A model generated the notes under the pieces. The model did no database searches. It was given only the letters and a program-made list of their open reading frames with translations, and had not been told where the DNA came from. Of a DNA stretch of 64,000 nucleotides, positions 58,320-64,000 are shown piece after piece. Position 1 is the first letter of the stretch. Every line of letters begins with the position of its first letter. Made by a program: the position numbers and the translations under genes. This DNA comes from CAVQGZ01 sp942491665. Lineage in GTDB: Bacteria > Actinomycetota > Actinomycetes > Jiangellales > Jiangellaceae. The stretch covers positions 1 through 64,000 of the forward strand of contig CALOBR010000001.1 of the NCBI GenBank assembly GCA_942491665.1, in the 5' to 3' direction.

Positions 58320-59450
58320 ATGAGCACCGCAGCACTCGACCGCACCCCGCAGCCGCTTCTGTCGCTGATGCGCAACGGGGTGTCGGTCTGGCTGGACGAC
58401 CTCTCGCGCGACCGACTCACCAGCGGCAACCTCGCCGAGCTCGTGGCTACACGGGGTGTCGTCGGCGTCACGACCAACCCGTCGATCTTCCAGAACGCCA
58501 TCGGCAGCTCCGACGCCTACGCTGCCGACCTCGCTGAGCTCGCCACTGCGGGCGCCGACGCCGAGACGGCGGTGCGACAGCTCACCGTGGACGACGTGCG
58601 GGCCGCCTGCGACCTGTTCGCCGACATCGCGGTAGCCACCGAAGGTGTCGACGGGCGGGTGTCGCTCGAGGTCGACCCTCGCCTGGCCCATGACACCGAG
58701 GCGACCGTGCTCCAGGCCCGCGAGCTGTGGGCGGCCGTCGGCCGCCCCAACCTGCTCATCAAGATCCCCGCGACACTCGCCGGCCTGCCGGCGATCACCC
58801 GCTGCCTGGCCGACGGCATCAGCGTCAACGTGACTCTCATCTTCTCCGTGCAGCGCTACGAGGCGGTGCTGGACGCCTTCATGTCCGGGATCGAGCACCG
58901 TCTCGCTGCCGGGCACCCGGTGGACGGGCTGGCCTCGGTGGCGTCGTTCTTCGTCAGCCGGGTCGACACCGAGGTCGACCGGCGGCTCGATGAGATCGGG
59001 TCGTCGGACGCGGTGGCGCTTCGTGGCCAAGCCGCCGTCGCGAACGCTCGGCTCGCCTACCAGGTCTACGAGCGGCGCACCGCTGGGGGACGGTGGCTGC
59101 ACCTGGCCGGGCAGGGCGCACGCTCGCAGCGGCCGCTGTGGGCGTCCACCGGCGTCAAAGACCCCGCCTACCCCGACACCATGTACGTCACCGAGCTCGT
59201 GGCCCCCAACACCGTGAACACCATGCCGGAGGGCACGCTGGCCGCCGTCGCCGAGCACGGCGAGATCAACCCCGACGTCGTCCGCAGCCACTACCGGGAG
59301 GCAGAAGGCACGTTCGCGTCGCTGGCCGCCGTGGGCATCGACCTGGCCGATGTCACCCGAGTACTAGAAGATGAGGGCGTGGCGAAGTTCGAGCAGGCCT
59401 GGACCGCTCTGCTGAGCACTGTCGACGCCCAGCTCACGTCGGCTCGCTGA
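58320..59450 (+). CDS. tal: Transaldolase
   Basis: The 376-residue enzyme moves a dihydroxyacetone unit between sugar phosphates. The Schiff-base Lys lies in NLLIKIPATLAG, with GVTTNPSIFQNAI and VNVTLIFSVQRYEAVLDAF as flanking signatures. CCGGAGGACCC precedes ATG 58320. It is 19 bp after tkt and 17 bp before zwf. Confidence 0.96.
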   Translation: MSTAALDRTPQPLLSLMRNGVSVWLDDLSRDRLTSGNLAELVATRGVVGVTTNPSIFQNAIGSSDAYAADLAELATAGADAETAVRQLTVDDVRAACDLFADIAVATEGVDGRVSLEVDPRLAHDTEATVLQARELWAAVGRPNLLIKIPATLAGLPAITRCLADGISVNVTLIFSVQRYEAVLDAFMSGIEHRLAAGHPVDGLASVASFFVSRVDTEVDRRLDEIGSSDAVALRGQAAVANARLAYQVYERRTAGGRWLHLAGQGARSQRPLWASTGVKDPAYPDTMYVTELVAPNTVNTMPEGTLAAVAEHGEINPDVVRSHYREAEGTFASLAAVGIDLADVTRVLEDEGVAKFEQAWTALLSTVDAQLTSAR

Positions 59451-59467
59451 CGGCGAGCGGGCACACC

Positions 59468-60994
59468 ATGACCGGCGCCAACCCGCTGCGTGACCGACGG
59501 GACAAGCGGCTGCCGCGCATCGCCGGGCCCTGCGGGCTGATCATCTTCGGCGTCACCGGTGACCTCGCCCGCAAGAAGCTGATGCCGGCCGTGTACGACC
59601 TGGCCAACCGCGGGCTGCTGCCCCCGAGCTTCGCGCTCGTCGGCTTCGCCCGACGCCAGTGGGAGCACCAGGACTTCGCCGCCCAGGTGCACGACGCGGT
59701 GCGCGAGCACGCCCGAACGCCGTTCCGGGAGTCGACCTGGGCACAGCTGGCCGAGGGCTTTCGCTTCGTCCCCGGCGAGCTGACCAACCCCGACGACTTT
59801 CACCGGCTCGCCGACACCGTGGCCGAGCTGGACGCCGTGCAGGGCACGGGCGGCAACCACGCCTTCTACCTCTCGATCCCGCCGCGGATGTTCGCACCCG
59901 TGGCCCACGGACTGGAGACCTCGGGGCTGGCCGACCCTGCCCGACCCGACGCATGGCGACGAGTCGTGATCGAGAAGCCGTTCGGGCACGACCTGGCCTC
60001 GGCTCAAGAGCTCAACACGGCGATCGAGCGGGTGTTTCCCACGGAGTCGGTGTTTCGCATCGACCACTACCTCGGCAAGGAGACCGTCCAGAACCTGCTG
60101 GCGCTGCGGTTCGCGAACCAGCTCTTCGAGCCGCTCTGGAACAACCACTACGTCGACCACGTGCAGATCACCATGGCCGAAGACATCGGCATCGGCTCGC
60201 GCGCCGGGTACTACGACGGCATCGGCGCTGCCCGCGACGTCGTCCAGAACCACCTGTTGCAGCTGCTGGCGCTGGTGGCCATGGAAGAGCCGGTGTCGTT
60301 CGACGCCCGCTCGCTACGCATCGAGAAGGAGAAGGTGCTGCAAGCGGTCCGCGTCGCCGGCGCGCTCGACGAGGCAACCGCCCGCGGGCGCTACGCCGAC
60401 GGCTGGCAGGGTGGCGAGCAGGTGCCCGCCTACCTGCAGGAGGAGGGCATCTCGGCGGACTCGACCACCGAGACCTACGCCGCGCTGCGCCTGGAGGTCG
60501 ACACCCGACGTTGGGCCGGCGTGCCCTTCTACGTGCGGGCGGGCAAGCGGCTCGGGCGACGGGTGACCGAGGTCGCGGTGGTGTTCCGGAGGGCTCCCCA
60601 CCTGCCCTTCGACGTCACCGACACCTCCGAGCTCGGGCAGAACGCTCTGGTCGTGCGAGTGCAGCCCGACGAGGGCGTGACGATTCGCTTCGGCTCGAAG
60701 GTGCCCGGGACGGCAATGGAGGTGCGCGACGTGACCATGGACTTCGGCTACGGCCACGCCTTCACGCAGGACTCGCCCGAGGCCTACGAGCGGCTCATCC
60801 TGGACGTGCTGCTGGGCGACCCACCGCTGTTCCCGCACCAGCGCGAGGTCGAGCTCGGGTGGCAGGTGCTCGACCCGGTTCTGGCGAGCTGGGCGGCCAG
60901 CGGCCCGCCACCGAGCTACGCCCCGGGCACCTGGGGGCCGCAGGAGTCCGACGACATGCTGGCCCGCGACGGACGCACCTGGCGGCGCCCATGA
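59468..60994 (+). CDS. zwf: Glucose-6-phosphate 1-dehydrogenase
   Basis: The 508-residue enzyme oxidises glucose 6-phosphate with NADP or NAD. It shows the nucleotide site IIFGVTGDLARKKLMPA, the substrate motif FRIDHYLGKETVQNLLALRF, and EKPFGHDL. Its stop overlaps opcA by 4 bp. Confidence 0.96.
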   Translation: MTGANPLRDRRDKRLPRIAGPCGLIIFGVTGDLARKKLMPAVYDLANRGLLPPSFALVGFARRQWEHQDFAAQVHDAVREHARTPFRESTWAQLAEGFRFVPGELTNPDDFHRLADTVAELDAVQGTGGNHAFYLSIPPRMFAPVAHGLETSGLADPARPDAWRRVVIEKPFGHDLASAQELNTAIERVFPTESVFRIDHYLGKETVQNLLALRFANQLFEPLWNNHYVDHVQITMAEDIGIGSRAGYYDGIGAARDVVQNHLLQLLALVAMEEPVSFDARSLRIEKEKVLQAVRVAGALDEATARGRYADGWQGGEQVPAYLQEEGISADSTTETYAALRLEVDTRRWAGVPFYVRAGKRLGRRVTEVAVVFRRAPHLPFDVTDTSELGQNALVVRVQPDEGVTIRFGSKVPGTAMEVRDVTMDFGYGHAFTQDSPEAYERLILDVLLGDPPLFPHQREVELGWQVLDPVLASWAASGPPPSYAPGTWGPQESDDMLARDGRTWRRP

Positions 60995-61950
60995 TCATCG
61001 ATCTGCCCACCACCTCGTCCGCCGCTGTCGCCCGCGCGCTGGTCGACCTGCGCGAGAAGTACGGGGCCGTGGCGCTGGGCCGCGTGCTCACGCTGGTGGT
61101 GCTGGCCGACGGCGCTGACGTCGAGGAGGCGATCGCCGCGGCCAACCACGCCTCGCACGAGCACCCCCTGCGGGTGATCGTCGTGCGCCGCTCCGAGCAG
61201 GACGATGAGGGCCGACGGGGTCACACCGAGCGACCACACCTGGACGCGCAGGTGCGCCTGGGTGGCGACGCCGGCGCGAGCGAGGTGGTGGTGCTCAGCG
61301 CCGCCCCCACGCTGACCGAGGACGTGTCCTCCCTCGTCACCCCCCTGCTGCTGCCCGACGCCCCGATCGTCGCCTGGTGGGCCGGCGAGGCAGCGCCGGT
61401 CACCGTCGACACGTCGATCGGAGCGATGGCGCACCGCCGCCTCACCGACGCCGCCGCCTGCCGCGTGCCCCTCGTCGCGATCCGCGACAGGGCCGAGACC
61501 TACCAGCCCGGGGACGGTGACATCACCTGGGCGCGGCTCACCTTGTGGCGGGCGGCGCTGGCAGGGGCGATGGACGTCGTCGCGTCGCACGGCGACCTGC
61601 CCGGGGTCGCCACGGTCGAGGTGCACGGGTCGAGCAGCAGCGCAAGCGTCGACCTCTTGGGGGCGTGGCTGGCCTGGGCGCTGCGCACCTCCGCCCTGGT
61701 GCGACGGGTCCCCGGCCACGGCGTGGCGGCCGTGCGGATCGGCTTCGACGACGGCGGAGAGCTCGTGCTCGAACGCCCCCAGGAGGCGGAGGTGGCCCAG
61801 CTCAGCGTGCCGAACCAGCCGACTCGACCCGTCGCCCTCGCGCCCCGCAGCGACGCCGACTGCCTCGCCGAGGAGCTACGCCGCATGGAACCGGACGAGG
61901 TCTACGGCGAGGTGCTGGTGCGCGGACTGCCCCGGGTGATCGGCGGATGA
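60991..61950 (+). CDS. opcA: Glucose-6-phosphate dehydrogenase assembly protein OpcA
   Basis: The 319-residue protein (IIDLPTTSSAAVARALVDLR start, LLLPDAPIVAWWAGEAP-like middle) is the OpcA partner that allosterically activates Zwf in Actinobacteria and cyanobacteria and can respond to redox state. Start and stop both overlap neighbours by 4 bp (zwf and pgl), which means tight coupling. Confidence 0.94.
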   Translation: MIIDLPTTSSAAVARALVDLREKYGAVALGRVLTLVVLADGADVEEAIAAANHASHEHPLRVIVVRRSEQDDEGRRGHTERPHLDAQVRLGGDAGASEVVVLSAAPTLTEDVSSLVTPLLLPDAPIVAWWAGEAAPVTVDTSIGAMAHRRLTDAAACRVPLVAIRDRAETYQPGDGDITWARLTLWRAALAGAMDVVASHGDLPGVATVEVHGSSSSASVDLLGAWLAWALRTSALVRRVPGHGVAAVRIGFDDGGELVLERPQEAEVAQLSVPNQPTRPVALAPRSDADCLAEELRRMEPDEVYGEVLVRGLPRVIGG

Positions 61951-62732
61951 GCGCCCCCAGTGTGATGGCCTGGCGAGACGCCGACGCCCTCGCCGAGACG
62001 GTCGCGGCTCGCCTGGTGACCCACCTGGTGACCGTCCAGGCCGATCGGGGACACGCGTCGGTGGTCCTCACCGGCGGCAGTGTCGGGGTCTCCACGCTGG
62101 CAGCGCTGGCAGCCTCGCCGGGGCGCGATGCCTTGGACTGGGACGCTCTGGACGTGTGGTGGGGCGACGAGCGCTTCGTGCCTGTCGACGACGCCGCGCG
62201 CAACGAACGACAGGCACGCGAGGCTCTGCTCGACCACGTCGGTATCGACGAGTCCCGGGTACACCCCATGCCGGCGCTGGGGGGGTCGGGGACGTCCACC
62301 GGGGACGACGACGTGCAGGCTGCGGCTGCTGCCTACGCCGCCGAGCTGGCACGACACTCCTCGCTGGAGGCCCACGCACCCCTGCCCCGCTTCGACGTCC
62401 TGCTTCTCGGTGTCGGACCTGACGGGCACGTCGCGTCGTTGTTCCCCAACAGCCCGGCGCTGTACGACACGCGCGCTGTCGTGGGGGTCGAGGGCTCACC
62501 GAAGCCTCCCCCGCAGCGGATCTCGCTGACGCTGCCGACCATCCAGACCGCTGACGAGGTGTGGCTGCTCGCGGCAGGGGCGCAGAAGGCACCGGCAGTG
62601 CGGCTCGCGCTCAGTGGCGCCGGGCCGATGAGCATCCCGGCCAGCGTCGCCCGCGGCCGGCGCGCGACCTCGTGGCTGCTCGACCGCGACGCCGCGAGCG
62701 AGCTGCCCGCCGGGATGGTGCGTCCGCAGTAG
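61947..62732 (+). CDS. pgl: 6-Phosphogluconolactonase
   Basis: The 261-residue enzyme hydrolyses 6-phosphogluconolactone. It has VVLTGGSVG, DVWWGDERFVP and LLLGVGPDGHVASLFP, the standard Pgl/SOL motifs. It closes the oxidative branch set. A 48-bp gap to the next gene follows. Confidence 0.95.
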   Translation: MSAPSVMAWRDADALAETVAARLVTHLVTVQADRGHASVVLTGGSVGVSTLAALAASPGRDALDWDALDVWWGDERFVPVDDAARNERQAREALLDHVGIDESRVHPMPALGGSGTSTGDDDVQAAAAAYAAELARHSSLEAHAPLPRFDVLLLGVGPDGHVASLFPNSPALYDTRAVVGVEGSPKPPPQRISLTLPTIQTADEVWLLAAGAQKAPAVRLALSGAGPMSIPASVARGRRATSWLLDRDAASELPAGMVRPQ

Positions 62733-62780
62733 TCGCACACGTCGCGGCGGCGCAACCCCGTCCCGTGCTAGAACCTTCCG

Positions 62781-64000
62781 ATGACGCACGCCGCACGCAC
62801 GATCGACGCCCTCTCCGACGACTACGTCGAACGCTCGGCTGCTCTCGACCCGGTGGCGGCCACGTTCGACGGGGTGGCGGGCCACGAGAGCGGGCTGACC
62901 GACTACTCCCCCGCCGGAGCACAGCAGCGCGCTGACCTTGCCCGGACCTTCCTCGCCGAGCTCGACGCGATGAGCCCGTCGTCGCACCGAGACCAGCGTG
63001 CGGTGCGGGTGATGCGTGAGCGCCTGCAGGTCGCCCTGGCCCTGCACGACACCGGAGAGCACCTGCGCGACGTCTCCAACCTGTCCAGCCCCGGGCACAT
63101 GGTGCGGATGTGCTTCGACCTGATGCCGACCGGCAACGAGGGCGACTGGTCGCTCGTCGCCGAGCGCATGCAGAAGGTTCCCGGCTCGCTGCGCAGCTAC
63201 CGCGAGGCGCTGGCGGCCGGGCTCGCCGCGGGTCTGCCGGGGTCGCAGCGCCTCGCGCTGGTCGTGGCGGAACAGACCCAGGGGTGGGCCGGCGCCGACG
63301 GCGACCCAGGGTTCTTCACCGTGCTGGCGGCACGCGCCGACGACGTCCCGGCCGCCTTGTCGGCACGGCTGGCCACCGCCGCGCAGGCGGCGTCCGCCGC
63401 CCTGGACGAGACGGGCCGCTACCTGCGCGAGGAGTACGCGCCGCAGGCCAGCGAGCAGATCGGCGTCGGAGCCGAGCGCTATGGGGTGCACGCCCGCTTC
63501 TGGACCGGCGACGACGTCGACCTCGACGAGACCTACACGTGGGGCTGGGCCGAGCTCGCCCGGCTGCTCGCGCGGATGGAGCAGGTAGGGGACCAGATCT
63601 TGCCGGGCCGCTCCCTCGCCGAGGTCGTCGAGCACGTCAAGGCCGACCCGGCCTACGTGCTGGACAGTGCCGATGCCCTGCGGGAGTGGCTGCAGGCGCT
63701 CATGGACACCACTGTCGAGCAGCTGGACGGCGTGCACTTCGACATCCCGCCCACGATTCGTCGCGTCGAGGCGATGATCGCCCCACCCGGCGGCGCGGCC
63801 GCCATGTACTACACACCGCCGACGGAGGACTTCAGCCGTCCGGGTCGCACCTGGTACCCGACGCAGGGACGCACGTCGTTCCCGCTCTGGCTGGAGAAGG
63901 CGATCTGCTACCACGAGGGCGTCCCGGGGCACCACCTCGAGATCGGCGGCGCGAAGGCGCGTCCGAGCGAGATGACGCGGTTCCAGCGGCTGAGCTTCAC
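62781..64000 (+). CDS. DUF885-family metallopeptidase-like protein, 5' part (continues past the window)
   Basis: The frame is open from ATG 62781 to the window end (406 residues seen). It reads IDALSDDYVERSAALDPVAA at the start and AICYHEGVPGHHLEIGGA near the end. The HExxGHH-like motif YHEGVPGHH is the probable zinc site of DUF885 proteins, which resemble M32-type carboxypeptidases. It lacks an obvious signal peptide. The C-terminal part is missing from the window. Confidence 0.88.
   Translation, partial: MTHAARTIDALSDDYVERSAALDPVAATFDGVAGHESGLTDYSPAGAQQRADLARTFLAELDAMSPSSHRDQRAVRVMRERLQVALALHDTGEHLRDVSNLSSPGHMVRMCFDLMPTGNEGDWSLVAERMQKVPGSLRSYREALAAGLAAGLPGSQRLALVVAEQTQGWAGADGDPGFFTVLAARADDVPAALSARLATAAQAASAALDETGRYLREEYAPQASEQIGVGAERYGVHARFWTGDDVDLDETYTWGWAELARLLARMEQVGDQILPGRSLAEVVEHVKADPAYVLDSADALREWLQALMDTTVEQLDGVHFDIPPTIRRVEAMIAPPGGAAAMYYTPPTEDFSRPGRTWYPTQGRTSFPLWLEKAICYHEGVPGHHLEIGGAKARPSEMTRFQRLSF

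Noticed and set aside
62496..63935. 479-residue minus-strand frame at the right end
   Set aside because: It is antisense to the DUF885 gene, which has a clear metal-site motif on the plus strand.
1..64000. tRNA, rRNA or CRISPR arrays
   Set aside because: I saw no cloverleaf-like or rRNA sequence and no regularly spaced direct repeats; this is a visual reading, not a covariance search.

Overview
This is 64 kb of high-GC DNA that reads as an actinobacterial (Actinomycetota) chromosome. The evidence is the SufR-SufB-SufD-Rieske-SufC-SufS-SufU-SufT gene order, the tkt-tal-zwf-opcA-pgl run next to ctaA/ctaB, an InhA-type FabI beside FabG, a Ku gene, a 4Fe-4S photolyase-like protein, many GTG starts, and -10-like TAnnnT boxes placed 6-8 nt before start codons. 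A Propionibacteriales or Micrococcales member is plausible, but the genus cannot be fixed from the sequence alone. I see no rRNA, tRNA or CRISPR array. || Layout. 0-4.3 kb: remnant of a flavin monooxygenase, a Nudix-NYN fusion, Ku, a small zinc ribbon, then an ABC ATPase fused to a cyclic-nucleotide-binding (cNMP) domain with its FtsX-like permease. 4.3-10.4 kb: a patatin-like lipase whose N-terminal cNMP domain is frame-broken, a degenerate zone, and a divergent 1,271-residue protein with two cyclase domains, an ATPase and TPRs, laid out like soluble adenylyl cyclase. 10.4-12.4 kb: an intact IS1634-like element inserted exactly into the loop of a terminator-like hairpin. 12.4-24 kb: housekeeping and stress genes (secreted protein, rRNA/tRNA methyltransferase, acyl-CoA hydrolase-GNAT fusion, TauE, photolyase-like, SPFH/NfeD pair, ABC ATPase, SerB) and a decayed membrane-protein gene. 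24-36 kb: phosphatase SixA, lysoplasmalogenase, FabI/FabG, dodecin, SURF1, an AbiEi/DUF559 protein, Sir2, an SDR, an ABC exporter, enoyl-CoA hydratase and an ABC-F ATPase. 36-42.3 kb: a biotin-transport locus (BioY ... BioM-BioN) with an acyl-CoA ligase, a hotdog protein, an ORC-like ATPase and an atypical thiolase embedded in it. 42.3-49 kb: the SUF iron-sulfur operon with its regulator SufR. 49-54.2 kb: an ABC-2 exporter pair, then a DUF4397 protein-sortase-ECF sigma-anti-sigma cassette. 54.2-64 kb: haem A and haem O synthases, the pentose-phosphate genes, and the start of a DUF885 metallopeptidase-like gene that leaves the window. || How genes work together. The SUF genes form one regulated assembly line. 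Tkt, Tal, Zwf, OpcA and Pgl form the oxidative and non-oxidative pentose phosphate pathway. CtaA, CtaB and the distant SURF1 serve cytochrome oxidase assembly. BioY, BioM and BioN make one ECF biotin transporter. The most suggestive undescribed association is the cyclase next to two separate cNMP-binding effector genes (a lipase and an ABC ATPase), which could be a local second-messenger circuit. The biotin-linked ligase/thiolase set, whose thiolase lacks key catalytic residues, is the second. || Caveat. Several places (about 205, 5.85-6.58 kb, 16.14-16.19 kb, 23.3-23.95 kb) carry stops or frame changes in otherwise recognisable coding sequence. These may be true gene decay or base-calling errors, and the sequence alone cannot separate the two.
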